Positions 41,222-51,450 of a DNA stretch of 57,852 nt are shown piece after piece. How positions within the stretch are numbered: position 1 is the stretch's first letter; the number at the start of each line of letters is the position of its first letter. The notes beneath the pieces are model-generated. The model did no database searches and was not told the DNA's origin. It saw only the letters and a list, made by a program, of their open reading frames with translations. The DNA is from Lutibacter sp. B2 (GTDB lineage Bacteria > Bacillota > Clostridia > Peptostreptococcales > Thermotaleaceae): contig JADPRS010000023.1 in assembly GCA_015686845.1 (NCBI GenBank), positions 1 through 57,852 on the forward strand. Direction: 5' to 3'. Made by a program: the position numbers and the translations under genes.

Positions 41222-42488
41222 ACTAATCTACGCATTTTTAATAATACTCTTTGATTTCACCGTGATGTATATGCTCCTTGATATCCATCTGAAAAATATC
41301 AAAAAGTTAAATTTTATATTCTCGTTGATTGTCTTTGGACTATCACTTATTTCTAGTATGTATGTGGCATCTAAATATGGTCGCGGCACATTTACCGCCT
41401 ATTTCCCACTGCTTGTTCAAGCACCTATTTACATAGTGTATTCCTTTGTTTCAAAATACAAAGGGACAAAGCTATTCTTTGTTTTTATTTCAACTTTCAT
41501 TTTTTCCACACCTGTTATCTGGTCACCCTTTATTGTAGGTGCATTTGTAAATTATTCTATACGCATGATGACGATAGCATCTTTAGTTACTTATTTTGTC
41601 ATGTTAATAATGGTGCATAAATATATTGCACCATTATTTCACTACGCCCTCAAAAATCTTCAAAAGAATTGGGTATCACTATCTCTTTTGCCCATGTTCT
41701 ATACTATATTATCCTATTTAACCAATCAGTATAACCACACCATTCAGAAATGGCAAGAAACATCCTATTTTCGCATACTAATCCTCGCCATCATCTATTC
41801 TTCCTATATGCTGATTCTTATACTTTTCAAACAGACACGAGAACAATTTATTTGGAAAAACGAACAATCTATTTTAACCCTACAGATGGCTGCCACGAAG
41901 GAACATATCTCCCAACTTAAAACTTCCCAAAACATGGCATCCATCTACAGACATGATTTAAGACACCATTTACAGTATATTAACACATGTATTTTACAAT
42001 CTAAATTTGAAGAATCAAGTAATTATATTGTGAGTATTTGCAGCGAAATCGAAGAATCAAGTGTTGTACTATATTGTGAGAATGATAACGTAAATATAAT
42101 ACTATCTTCCTACATAACTAAGGCAAAAGATGCAGGAATTGATATGACTATAAACGCAGTTATTCCTACCTGTATTCATGTTGCTACCACAGATTTATGT
42201 GTTGTTTTGGCAAACGGAATTGAGAATGCTATATATGCCTGCGAAAAAACAAATGACAAAGAAAAGAAAAAAATCAAGCTCTCCTGCCACGTCAAAAACA
42301 ATAAAATACTTATTCAAATTATCAACTTTTACGATGAAGCTATTGAATTTCAAGATGACATTCCTATTTCTAATGAAGATGGACACGGGATAGGGATCAT
42401 CAGTATTATTAACATCACTAAAAAATACAAAGGAATTTATTCCTTTGTAGCAAAGGATAACATATTTACGCTGCGTATTATTATTTAA
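41208..42488 (+). CDS. GHKL sensor histidine kinase (AgrC-like)
   Basis: A 426-aa membrane kinase. Six hydrophobic segments fill residues 1-215. The H-box YRHDLRHHLQYINTCI follows near 250, the N-box LANGIENAIYACEKT near 340, and the G-box GHGIGIISI near 395. This is the AgrC/VirS layout that senses peptides or envelope signals. The GTG start has AAGGAG 9 bp upstream. No agrB/agrD-type signal gene is adjacent, so the stimulus is not a visible locally encoded peptide. Confidence 0.9.
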   Translation: MKIYELIYAFLIILFDFTVMYMLLDIHLKNIKKLNFIFSLIVFGLSLISSMYVASKYGRGTFTAYFPLLVQAPIYIVYSFVSKYKGTKLFFVFISTFIFSTPVIWSPFIVGAFVNYSIRMMTIASLVTYFVMLIMVHKYIAPLFHYALKNLQKNWVSLSLLPMFYTILSYLTNQYNHTIQKWQETSYFRILILAIIYSSYMLILILFKQTREQFIWKNEQSILTLQMAATKEHISQLKTSQNMASIYRHDLRHHLQYINTCILQSKFEESSNYIVSICSEIEESSVVLYCENDNVNIILSSYITKAKDAGIDMTINAVIPTCIHVATTDLCVVLANGIENAIYACEKTNDKEKKKIKLSCHVKNNKILIQIINFYDEAIEFQDDIPISNEDGHGIGIISIINITKKYKGIYSFVAKDNIFTLRIII

Positions 42489-42665
42489 ACTTCCTCCTGG
42501 GGGTATGAAGAACATAGATGTCACCAGAAGCAATAGGAACTTTTTAGATATGAAAGTTCCGTATTCTATTTTGGAAATTGAACTTAGGCATGTTTAAAAC
42601 ATTAAATTGAGTATTTTAGGTCGATATGGTAAACTAATCTCAAAAAAAGTTCCTACACTTGATAT
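42489..42665. other. spacer after the kinase gene
   Basis: GGAACTTT/AAAGTTCC (near 42537-42560) forms a hairpin that may terminate the two-component operon. An IS6-type remnant begins at 42666. Confidence 0.45.
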
Positions 42666-43342
42666 GGTTCTGGTGCAAAAAAATATTAAATGTTAGAGTA
42701 ATTCCTTTTTCAATTGTACTTTATGCCACCAAACCAAATAACTTATTGATAAATTCAATTTCAAAAAGGGCACATCGATTTATATTATCGACCTGCCCTT
42801 TTTTTATCATATGGAAAACTTCAATTCCCTTTAATGTTTTTCTTGCTGTATTGAAAGATTTAAATCCCAATCCTGGGTTAATAATTTTTTAAATAAATCG
42901 ATGATCTTGTTCTACAATATTATTAAGATATTTGATTTGCCTAAATTCTGTCTTTAGGATAAGCAGCATTTTTATCAGTAGTAATTACTCTAGGTCTTTT
43001 ATTATGATTAGATCTCAAAGCTTTTATAAAAAATCGTTTAGCAGCTTTTGTATCTCTTTTTGCACTAAGCATAAAATCTACTGTAGCACCATTAGAATCA
43101 ACTGCTCTATATAAATACACCCATCTCATTATTGTTGTATGATTGATATGTAGTCCTCTTTCTTGCATCATTTCTTCCAAATGTCTATAGCTCAAAGGAT
43201 ATTTTAGATACCATCGAACACATAATAAAATTATTTCTGATTGATAATGTTTCCATTTGAAAGAATTTGCTGCTATGATACCAACTCCTGATCTTGTTTT
43301 TCTTACTATGATATCACATCATATTTTTTTTGCACCAGAACC
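42666..43342 (-). mobile_element. defective IS6-family element B
   Basis: A 677-bp element with the same terminal repeats as element A. It has the same internal deletion joining MRWV to YLYRAVDSNG, plus a further deletion after KNAAYPKD, a frameshift and extra stops. It keeps the upstream KHYQSEII codons that are KHY-stop-SEII in element A, so B is not a simple copy of A in its present state. No target duplication is visible. Confidence 0.85.
42941..43195 (-). pseudogene. IS6-family transposase, doubly deleted (B)
   Basis: 84-codon remnant MSYRHLEEMMQERGLH to TTDKNAAYPKDRI and stop. Downstream the frame continues in pieces (FRQIKYLNNIVEQDHRFI). Confidence 0.8.
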
Positions 43343-43604
43343 CATAAAATTGTAAATTTCAATTAAAAGTCATATTTTAATTAATTCCTTAATAATATAA
43401 AAAAGACAAACACTTATATAGTCTCTCGGAATAAATAAACGTATTCAAATTATTGATTTTAAAATGTTGGATAGATTAACTAAAAATTATTTAATTAAGA
43501 TCTAAATCATCTTTGAGATGAGAAAACCAAGCATCTATGTGCTGACACATCATGACTGCATAAAGCCTAATATTCCACATTTTGGTTGAACAATGTCTCA
43601 CATC
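43343..43604. other. spacer
   Basis: AT-rich, between the IS6 remnant and the wrecked transposase. No feature was seen. Confidence 0.4.
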
Positions 43605-44868
43605 TTATAAGCTATAATCGATTTTTTTGCGCTTATTAGAACGTTCAACAGAAGTACATCTATTATAAATGAGTTTCCATGCTTTAGACGTTCTAGGTGT
43701 TTTAGTGAACAGCATTAGATTATCTTTGCTAAAAGTATGAAAAGTACGACCAAATTTAGCATCTGAACATGGAGTTGTACAACCCAACTGTTTTCTACGA
43801 GTAGGAGAACAACTCAATTTTTGAGGGTTGGTAGATCTAATAAAACCATGGTCCGATTGGAATACCTTTAGGCGATATTTGTATGTCGCAGTGTGTATTA
43901 TAATTGTTCTTTGTTCGAGGATTAAGATCAATAAATGGCTCAACATTGCTCTGAACAAGAAGTTCATAGATAGCCTCAGCATCAAGAAGGATTTTATCGA
44001 TTGCACTCAAGGTATATCGCTGTGAAAATTCATTTAAAGTAGCAAGAAGACTAATCGAATCGTGTCTAGATGCTGGATTAAACCTTGGGTACAACGGTAA
44101 ATTATATGGACGGTCACTGGTAGACAGCATATAGAGATGATATCCATTGAAATATTTTTCTCTAGAGCTGTCCCAGCCTGAGTTTCAATCGGGTTGGGAA
44201 AACTTACGAGGTTATTTAAATCTCCAAGCAAACCTAAATTTTCAGATACTTCAAGAAATTGAGATTGAAAAAATTCAAATAATCGGTTAGTTGGAATTAC
44301 TTTTTTCTTTGAACCTAATTTGAAATAACGTTGAACTAATTGTCTTACTAAGGCAGATTTTGTAAGAAGTTGTTTCTCTCCTTTTTTAGGTTTTTTCTTA
44401 CATTTTTTCTTGTGTTTGCGGTTAGCTTTAGAGTTGGAATTTTGGTAATTTCAGATACGATTAAAAAAATCATAGAATGTACCTATACCAGGAATATCAC
44501 CTGGTTCAAAACCACAAAGAATAGCATATAAAGGAACACGGTAAAGCTGATCAACCCATTTGGTAATACCTATAGTTGGTGTTAGTCATTAAAAACAAAA
44601 GATAAGCACGCATCATAGAAGAAGGATCATGTGGTGTAGGCCTTTTACTTGAATAAGAGTCAGATAGCCATGTTGTAACATGAGAAAGATCAGTAATCCA
44701 TAACTTGTGAATTATAGGCCAATCATTACGTACAAGAGTAAGAATAGGGCATGAGTAAGGGTGATTCAATCTTTTAAATACAAAATTATGATAAAGTTCA
44801 TGGGGAATTAAAACTGGTTTTATGTATAACACCTCAATCGTAGTTAGTAAAGGAATTGTTCCTTTCAC
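43605..44868 (-). pseudogene. wrecked DDE transposase of a large clostridial type
   Basis: Several frames joined by shifts and stops still read like one transposase of about 420 codons. From the 5' end: RPTPHDPSSMMRAYLLFLMT, then GITKWVDQLYRVPLYAIL, CGFEPGDIPGIGTFYDFFNR, a Lys-rich linker, DKILLDAEAIYELL, PRTKNNYNTHCDI, and finally RCTSVERSNKRKK near the 3' end. This order fits a DDE transposase with a C-terminal TSVERSNKR motif (IS4/IS1182-like); the exact IS family is not certain. At least four frame changes make it dead. Confidence 0.65.
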
Positions 44869-45063
44869 TTCAATTATCGGGGGAATGCGTGAAAGGTAAG
44901 TGCATTTGATGAAAATTCAATAAAAATTTCCAGTTTTGTTTCAAAGGAAAAAAATACCTCTTATAAAAAACAGGAGGTATTCAATAACAGTGTTTATACA
45001 AAGCCTTGAAAAAACACGCTTGGTAAATACCGAGAGGCTATTATTATACGAGGAGGAATGTAA

Positions 45064-46224
45064 ATGATTACAAGTGGATTTACTTATTTTTCAGTTATTG
45101 TATTTTTCGCAAGTCTAGTAATTGTTGCAGAAAAAAAGAGTAAGAGCAAATTTTTTAAGTATGTACCAGCTGTTGTAGTAATTTATTTTATGGTAATGTT
45201 ACTTGCAACTTTCAAACTTTGGGAAAAGACAGATGACGTTACTATGTATTATAAAATGATCAAAGGAAATTTATTGCCTGCAATGATTTTTTTAATGTTA
45301 TTAAGGTGTGATCTTAGAAAAATTGTAAAATTAGGACCAAAAATGATATTAGGTTTTTTTGCTGCATCTATTAGTATAGGTATTGGATTTATTGTTACAT
45401 ATGCAATATTTAAAGGAATGTATACTGCTGATACATGGAAAGCCTTTGCAGCTTTAGCAGGTAGTTGGATGGGTGGAACAGGAAATATGGCTGCAATTCA
45501 AGGCGCTTTAAATGTACCTGATTCTAGTATGGGATATACATTATTAATAGACTCTATTGATTATTCTATTTGGGTAATGATTTTGTTAGGTTTAGTTCCT
45601 TTTGCCCATGTATTTAATAAATGGACGAAGGCTGACATGAGTATTATAAACGAAGTTGGAGAAGAACTTGCGGCACAACAAGAAACACTAAGAAAAAACA
45701 CTGAATTTTCCGACATGATGCTCTTAATTGGATCAAGTTTATTTGTTTCAGCATGTGCCCAGGCTTTAGCAGAAGTTCTACCAAAAACTAGTTTTATCAC
45801 AGCAACAACATGGACTGTAATGATTGCAACTGTTGCAGGCGTCTTGTGTGCGATGACTTCACTTGGGAAACTTCCAGGATCTTCCCAAATTTCAAATGTG
45901 ATGTTGTATACAATTGTAGGATTAATTGCTTCTCGTGCAAATTTTGCAGAATTAGGAGAAGCACCATTATATATCCTATCTGGATTTGTTATCTTAGCCG
46001 TTCATGCAATCATCTTAATTATAATAGCTAAAATATTTAAATTAGATCTGTTTACATGCGGAATCGCAAGTCTTGCAAATATAGGAGGTGTTGCATCAGC
46101 ACCCATACTTGCAGCTTCTTATAGTGAAGCATTAATACCAATAGGCGTTTTAATGGCAATGCTGGGATATATTATAGGAACAGGCGGAGGATTATTCATA
46201 GGAAAAATACTTTCAATTATGTAA
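45064..46224 (+). CDS. DUF819 family permease
   Basis: A 386-aa integral membrane protein of the DUF819 (YjcL-like) family with about 10-11 hydrophobic segments. Conserved stretches are GNLLPAMIFLMLLRCDLRKI near residue 72, LAGSWMGGTGNMAAIQGAL near 135 and IASLANIGGVASAPILAASY near 340. GAGGAGG precedes the ATG. It starts a three-gene unit with a dipeptide epimerase and a dipeptidase, so its likely job is transport of a dipeptide or related amino-acid compound, perhaps from cell-wall peptides. That function is inferred from the operon. Confidence 0.85.
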   Translation: MITSGFTYFSVIVFFASLVIVAEKKSKSKFFKYVPAVVVIYFMVMLLATFKLWEKTDDVTMYYKMIKGNLLPAMIFLMLLRCDLRKIVKLGPKMILGFFAASISIGIGFIVTYAIFKGMYTADTWKAFAALAGSWMGGTGNMAAIQGALNVPDSSMGYTLLIDSIDYSIWVMILLGLVPFAHVFNKWTKADMSIINEVGEELAAQQETLRKNTEFSDMMLLIGSSLFVSACAQALAEVLPKTSFITATTWTVMIATVAGVLCAMTSLGKLPGSSQISNVMLYTIVGLIASRANFAELGEAPLYILSGFVILAVHAIILIIIAKIFKLDLFTCGIASLANIGGVASAPILAASYSEALIPIGVLMAMLGYIIGTGGGLFIGKILSIM

Positions 46225-46308
46225 AATAATATATTTGATAAAATCCAGTAAAAGTGTAGTAGGATAGATTTTTGCTGGATTTCATTGAATTTTATAGGGG
46301 GATTAAAC

Positions 46309-47400
46309 ATGAAAATTGTAGACATAAAACTTGGCCGTATAGCAGTACCACTAAAAAAACCATTTAAAACAGCATTAAGAACCGTTTATGATGTAAAGGA
46401 CGTGATTGTTAATATTATTACAGATACAGGAAATGTAGGTTATGGTGAAGCACCGCCAACAGGCGTCATTACAGGAGATACTGCGGGTTCTATTATAGGA
46501 GCAATAGAAGATCATATTAAAAACAATTTAATTGGGATGGATATAGAAAACTTTGAAGAAATGATGCAAAGATTAAATAAATCAGTTATTAAAAATAATA
46601 GTGCAAAAGCAGCTATAGACATGGCACTTTACGATTTGTATGGACAACTCTATAAATCACCTGTATACAAGCTATTAGGTGGATATAGAAAAGAAATCAC
46701 CACAGATTTAACCATTAGCGTAAACGATCCAGAAGAAATGGCAAAGGATAGTATAGAAGCTGTAAAATTAGGATATAAAACATTAAAGATAAAAGTTGGT
46801 AAAGATGCGGCTATGGACATTAAAAGAATGAGCGCTATTCGACATGTAATTGGGTATGATGTAGCACTTCGAATTGATGCAAATCAAGGATGGACCCCAA
46901 AGGAAGCCGTAGTAACTTTAAGAAAAATGGAAGATTCGGGAATAAATATTGAATTTGTGGAACAACCTGTAGTAGCCTATGATTTGGATGGTCTAAAATT
47001 TGTAACAGACAATGTATCAATGCCTGTTTTAGCAGATGAAAGTATGTGCTCACCTATGGATGCTATGAAAATTATACAAATGAGAGCAGCTGATTTAATA
47101 AATATTAAGCTTATGAAAACAGGGGGCATACATAATGCACTTAAGATTTGCGCTATTGCTGAGACCTATGGAATGGAGTGTATGATTGGATGCATGCTAG
47201 AAGCAAAAATCAGTGTCACAGCAGCAGTACATCTTGCAGCCGCAAAGAGTATAATAACTAAAATAGATTTAGATGGCCCTGTATTGTGCAAAGAAGATCC
47301 AATAGATGGAGGGGCTATTTTTGAAGATTATAAGATTACATTAACAGATGATCATGGATTTGGATTTAAGGGCATTAATGGAGTTGTTTGGAAGAATTAG
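46309..47400 (+). CDS. dipeptide epimerase (enolase superfamily)
   Basis: A 363-aa enzyme of the muconate-lactonizing/mandelate-racemase branch, like L-Ala-D/L-Glu epimerase. The general acid-base Lys pair lies in LKIKVGKD near residue 162 and INIKLMKTG near 265. Metal ligands are Asp in RIDANQGW near 190, Glu in FVEQPV near 216 and Asp in LADES near 241. GAILP-type C-terminal motifs of other subgroups are absent, and CMLEAKISVTA (near 300) is typical of dipeptide epimerases. The start at 46309 has AGGGGGATT at good spacing; an ATG at 46285 includes this RBS. It changes the stereochemistry of a dipeptide residue before hydrolysis by the next gene product. Confidence 0.88.
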   Translation: MKIVDIKLGRIAVPLKKPFKTALRTVYDVKDVIVNIITDTGNVGYGEAPPTGVITGDTAGSIIGAIEDHIKNNLIGMDIENFEEMMQRLNKSVIKNNSAKAAIDMALYDLYGQLYKSPVYKLLGGYRKEITTDLTISVNDPEEMAKDSIEAVKLGYKTLKIKVGKDAAMDIKRMSAIRHVIGYDVALRIDANQGWTPKEAVVTLRKMEDSGINIEFVEQPVVAYDLDGLKFVTDNVSMPVLADESMCSPMDAMKIIQMRAADLINIKLMKTGGIHNALKICAIAETYGMECMIGCMLEAKISVTAAVHLAAAKSIITKIDLDGPVLCKEDPIDGGAIFEDYKITLTDDHGFGFKGINGVVWKN

Positions 47401-47415
47401 AAGGGAGTAAATTGT

Positions 47416-48873
47416 ATGAATGCTGTTTTACAAAATATTGAGCCAAAAGAAGTTTTTAAGTATTTTGAAGAAATATCAGAAATTCCTAGAGGATCAGAGA
47501 ATGAGGAAGCAATTAGTAACTATCTAGTTCAATTCGCAAAAAATCGGAGTTTAGAAGTGTATCAAGATGAGGCTTTAAATGTAATTATTAAAAAAGAGGC
47601 TACAAAAGGATACGAAAAATCTCCTACTGTAATAGTACAAGGTCATATGGATATGGTTTGTGAAAAGAATAAGGACACAGAGCATGATTTCTATAAAGAT
47701 CCTATCAATCTTAAAGTAGACGGGGACATGATCAGCGCACAAGGAACTACGTTAGGCGCTGACAATGGAATTGCTGTAGCATTTTGTCTTGCTATTTTAG
47801 ACGCTGATGACATAGCACATCCGCCCATTGAAGTACTTATAACGACAGAAGAAGAAATAGGATTAAAAGGAGCAACCAAGCTAGATGCATCGAATCTTAA
47901 GGGGAAAATTTTTATAAATATTGATGCAGAAGAAGAAGGTGTGTTACTAGTTAGTTGTTCAGGTGGTGTTCGTAGCAAGGTAAGTATTCCTATTATTTGG
48001 GAAGAAATCAATGAAAATCTTAGTTCCTATAGTATTAAGATTCGAGGGCTTAAGGGTGGACACTCTGGAATGGATATAGACAAGGAACGGGGAAATTCAA
48101 ATAAGCTTATGGGACGTGTACTTAATGATTTATATAATCAGTATTCAATTTGTATATCTGATATAAATGGGGGTTCAAAACTAAATGCTATTCCGAGAGA
48201 AGCGGATGCCATTGTTTATATTCATAGTAAACAGGTTGATAAGGTTAAATCAGAAATAGGGAAATGGGATAAAATTTTCAAAAATGAATGTAGATCATCT
48301 GATTCAAATGTATCTGTTGAAATAGAAAAAATTGATAGGAAAATGGAAAGCGTATTTTCTAATGAAACATTTAAAAAAGTACTTTCTTTATTTTTTCTAA
48401 TACCATATGGTGTTCAAAGTATGAGTATGGACATTAAGGGACTTGTAGAAAGTTCTACAAATTTAGGTGTAGTGACTACTACTGAAGATGAAGTTACGTT
48501 CAATAGTGCTACAAGAAGTTCAGTAGGAAGTTTGAAAGATTATATCGTCCAGCAAATTAGGAAAGGGGCAGAACGAGTAGAAACAGACATTGAGATATCG
48601 TCATCTTATCCAGAATGGCAATATAAAAAAGATTCGTATATAAGAGAGTTGTTTATAACTGTCTATGAAAGATTATATGGAAGAAAACCAAAAATTTCGG
48701 CAATACATGCAGGATTAGAATGTGGTTTGTTTAGTGAAAAATTAGGAGATATTGATATGATCTCTTTTGGACCAAATATGTATGATGTACATACTCCAGA
48801 TGAACATTTAAGTATATCTTCTACAAAAAGAACATGGGAATATTTGATTTCTGTGTTAAAAGAAATTAAATAA
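47416..48873 (+). CDS. pepD: aminoacyl-histidine dipeptidase (PepD, M20C)
   Basis: A 485-aa dinuclear zinc exopeptidase that cleaves dipeptides. Motifs are EISEIPRGSENE near residue 20, VIVQGHMDMVCEKN near 75 (His and Asp ligands), TTLGADNGIAVA near 111 (bridging Asp), LITTEEEIGLKGA near 140 (catalytic and metal Glu) and GLKGGHSGMDI near 213. IHAGLECGLFSE lies near 430 and VHTPDEHLSI near 462 (last His). It lies 15 bp after the epimerase gene and is followed by a terminator, completing an uptake-epimerisation-hydrolysis operon. Confidence 0.93.
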   Translation: MNAVLQNIEPKEVFKYFEEISEIPRGSENEEAISNYLVQFAKNRSLEVYQDEALNVIIKKEATKGYEKSPTVIVQGHMDMVCEKNKDTEHDFYKDPINLKVDGDMISAQGTTLGADNGIAVAFCLAILDADDIAHPPIEVLITTEEEIGLKGATKLDASNLKGKIFINIDAEEEGVLLVSCSGGVRSKVSIPIIWEEINENLSSYSIKIRGLKGGHSGMDIDKERGNSNKLMGRVLNDLYNQYSICISDINGGSKLNAIPREADAIVYIHSKQVDKVKSEIGKWDKIFKNECRSSDSNVSVEIEKIDRKMESVFSNETFKKVLSLFFLIPYGVQSMSMDIKGLVESSTNLGVVTTTEDEVTFNSATRSSVGSLKDYIVQQIRKGAERVETDIEISSSYPEWQYKKDSYIRELFITVYERLYGRKPKISAIHAGLECGLFSEKLGDIDMISFGPNMYDVHTPDEHLSISSTKRTWEYLISVLKEIK

Positions 48874-48912
48874 TGAACCACTAACTGATTAGTCATTAGG
48901 AAGGGCTAATTA

Positions 48913-48955
48913 AAAGACAAGTAGCTATTATAATGCTACTTGTCTTTCTTTTTTT
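48913..48955 (+). terminator. strong terminator of the dipeptide operon
   Basis: AAAGACAAGTAGC and GCTACTTGTCTTT form a 13-bp perfect stem, followed by CTTTTTTT. Confidence 0.9.
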
Positions 48956-49048
48956 CGTTCTTTTTGCGTTTAGAGTATCATTCTTCTAATTGTTTATTTG
49001 TTAATTTATAAAGAACAAGACGAGTTTTAAATCAAGTTTAGTATAAAT

Positions 49049-49164
49049 CTATGTGTCCTTGCTGAAATTGAATTTATTAATAAGTTATTTGGTTTAGGGG
49101 CATAAAGTAAAATTGAAAAAGGGACTATTCTAGCATTTAATATTTTTTGCACCAGAACCTTAAA
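49049..49164 (+). mobile_element. solo IS6-type end remnant
   Basis: About 115 bp matching, inverted, the left end of elements A and B, including the transposase 3' codons (EFINKLFGL) and the terminal repeat ending TTTTTTGCACCAGAACC. The rest of the element is gone. Confidence 0.8.
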
Positions 49165-49199
49165 TGTTTATTTTGACAATTGCAGTTATAATAAATGAA

Positions 49200-49230
49200 T
49201 TGGAAATTAGGTTGTTCCTAATTTCCATTA
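49200..49230 (-). terminator. hairpin downstream of the reductase gene
   Basis: TGGAAATTAGG and CCTAATTTCCA pair around TTGTT. The minus-strand T-tail is weak (AATTCATTT). Confidence 0.5.
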
Positions 49231-49286
49231 ATCAAAACGAATTACACGGTTTAACTTAAGGAAAGTTTTAATGAAAAGACGGGTGA

Positions 49287-51290
49287 TTATATATTTCTAG
49301 AGACTTCATAAGCATCCCAAATAGCATTCATTATATTTTGTACTTGTCTAGCATCTCCTAATAAATACATTTCTTTACTGTTATCTCTCAATTTATAATA
49401 TAATTGTTTTTCGGAATTATAGCCAATTGCTAAAATTATAGAATCAGCAGGAACTATTTCTTCTTTATTTTCTGATTTTATTACAGCACCTTTATCATTT
49501 ACGCCAGTTATTGACGAGCTAGTTTTGATTTTGACATTATGGAATTTTAGAAGATCTCTTAACATTTCACTGTTTGCATGACATAATGCTGGTCCTGTAG
49601 ATAATATGTTGTCAAGTGTTTCAACGATTGTGACTTTTTTACCTTGTTGTGCAAGCCAAAGGGCTGTTTCACAGCCAACCAATCCACCACCAATAATAAC
49701 AGTTGAATTACCAGGTGAATGGTTACCTAAAAGTATATCTTGCGCAGTATATACTTTGTGCGTGTTGTCATGTAAATTTAACATTTTAGGACTTGAACCC
49801 GTTGCAATGATTATTACATCTGGATTTGTTTTTTCAACGAAATCTTTCGTAACTTTAATGTTAAAATGAATATCTACATTGTATTCTTTTAATTCATTTT
49901 CATACCATTTTATAAGCAGTTTGTCATTTTCTTTAAAATCAGGAATTCCACCTGGGATAATGTTTCCACCTAAGCTATCGTTTTTTTCATAAAGAGAAAT
50001 TTTATGTCCTCTAATAGCACAAACCCTTGCAGCTTCGCATCCAGCTACTCCACCACCTATAATCATTATATTTTTTATTTCTTTGGCTGGTTCTATTGAA
50101 TATTCTTTTTCTCTTCCTGTAGACGGGTTTACAGCACAAGAAAGAGCACCACCTTGTGCTAATCTGCCTATACATCCATCCTGACAGGATAAGCATGGAC
50201 GAATTTTTTCCAACTTTCCTTCTTTGATTTTTTTAGGGATAAATGCATCAGCTAAAAGAGGTCTACCTAAACCAATCATATCTGTTTTTTCTTCAGCTAT
50301 AGCTGAACTTGCAAGTTTTGGCGTATCCATTCTACCAGCAGTGATTACAGGTACTTTTAAAATCTTTTTTAATTGTTCATTCAATGAAAGATACATTCCT
50401 TTTTTAAAATACATAGGTGGATGACTCCAATACCACGAATCATATGAACCAGAATCTGCATTAAAGGCATCATAACCAGCTTCTTCTAGTATCTTAGCAA
50501 CTTCAAGACCTTCTTCTAAATCACGACCTTTTTCTTCAAATTCCTCTCCAGGTAATCCACCTTCATTTAAGTCTTTTATAAAACTTTTAACACTGTAACG
50601 AAGTGAGACAGGGAAATCTTTACCACAGGCTTCTTTTATACCGTTAACAATTTCTATAGGGAATCTTAATCTATTGATTAAACTCCCACCGTATTTGTCT
50701 GTTCTCTTATTAAATATTGTCATAGTAAATTGATCAAGAAGGTATCCTTCATGAACTGCATGAATTTCAACGCCATCAAAGCCAGCTTGTTTGGCTATGA
50801 CAGCTGATTCAGTAAATTTTTTTATGTAAGTTTCAATTTCTTCTATTGTAAGTGACCTACATGTTAGACCAGGAACCCATTTATGAGGAACTGGTGATGG
50901 TGCTATGGGCGTAACATCTCCAACTATAGAAGGTATACTAACTCGTCCAAAACCAGCTGTTAATTGAAGGAATATTTTTGAATCATAAGCATGAACTCTT
51001 TCGGTAAGTATTTTAGCTGTTTTAACAAAGTTTACAGGGTTGATTGTTGTACATGGCATAGAAGGCATAACACATTTTTCGATATCGTTTTCCACATAAG
51101 TAATACCAGTAATAATTAAACCAGTTCCACCTTTTGCCCTTTCAACATAATAATTGATTCCTTTTTCATTAAAAGTTCCATCTTCTGAACACAATCCTCC
51201 TGGTCCCATCGGTGCCATAACAAATCTATTTTTAATTTCCAGTTTTCCGATTTTTATTGGTTCAAATAGATTTGCATATTGAGTTTTCAT
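49287..51290 (-). CDS. Old Yellow Enzyme-type NADH:flavin oxidoreductase (FadH/enoate reductase-like)
   Basis: A 667-aa, three-cofactor enzyme. Residues 1-360 form an FMN-binding TIM barrel (FEPIKIGKLEIKNRFVMAPM, FDGVEIHAVHEGYLLDQF with the His/Tyr active-site region, VITAGRM). A 4Fe-4S motif follows (CLSCQDGCIGR, then C in LSCAVNP) near 365-395. A FAD/NAD(P) Rossmann half comes last (IMIGGGVAGCEAARV near 410 and VIIGGGLVGCETALWLA near 535). This matches 2,4-dienoyl-CoA reductase, enoate reductase and trimethylamine-dehydrogenase relatives. Such enzymes reduce C=C bonds of fatty or amino-acid-derived enoates in anaerobes. It stands alone; the ATG is preceded by GGGGGAT. Confidence 0.92.
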   Translation of the reverse strand: MKTQYANLFEPIKIGKLEIKNRFVMAPMGPGGLCSEDGTFNEKGINYYVERAKGGTGLIITGITYVENDIEKCVMPSMPCTTINPVNFVKTAKILTERVHAYDSKIFLQLTAGFGRVSIPSIVGDVTPIAPSPVPHKWVPGLTCRSLTIEEIETYIKKFTESAVIAKQAGFDGVEIHAVHEGYLLDQFTMTIFNKRTDKYGGSLINRLRFPIEIVNGIKEACGKDFPVSLRYSVKSFIKDLNEGGLPGEEFEEKGRDLEEGLEVAKILEEAGYDAFNADSGSYDSWYWSHPPMYFKKGMYLSLNEQLKKILKVPVITAGRMDTPKLASSAIAEEKTDMIGLGRPLLADAFIPKKIKEGKLEKIRPCLSCQDGCIGRLAQGGALSCAVNPSTGREKEYSIEPAKEIKNIMIIGGGVAGCEAARVCAIRGHKISLYEKNDSLGGNIIPGGIPDFKENDKLLIKWYENELKEYNVDIHFNIKVTKDFVEKTNPDVIIIATGSSPKMLNLHDNTHKVYTAQDILLGNHSPGNSTVIIGGGLVGCETALWLAQQGKKVTIVETLDNILSTGPALCHANSEMLRDLLKFHNVKIKTSSSITGVNDKGAVIKSENKEEIVPADSIILAIGYNSEKQLYYKLRDNSKEMYLLGDARQVQNIMNAIWDAYEVSRNI

Positions 51291-51410
51291 TAAAAATCCC
51301 CCTTTTTTTAAAGATTAAGAGTAATAATAGAATACATTAGTATGATATGCTTGAGTTTGTCTGCTAATTACAAAAACTTTCTACTATGAAGGAAAGGATC
51401 TTATAGAGGT
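51291..51410. other. spacer with module left border
   Basis: Holds the reductase promoter region (minus strand) and, near 51401-51412, TATAGAGGTGAAAC, the same left-border sequence as in module copy 2. Confidence 0.4.
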
Positions 51411-51450
51411 GAAACAACATATTGACTTTAAATTTTAATATGCTGTTTCA
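51411..51450. terminator. module left-edge hairpin, copy 4
   Basis: GAAACAACATATTGA / TTAATATGCTGTTTC, with G.T pairs where copy 3 has perfect pairing. Confidence 0.7.

Noticed and set aside
36495-43342. A functional composite transposon bounded by IS6 elements
   Set aside because: Both end elements lack catalytic residues and no 8-bp target duplication is visible at either end.
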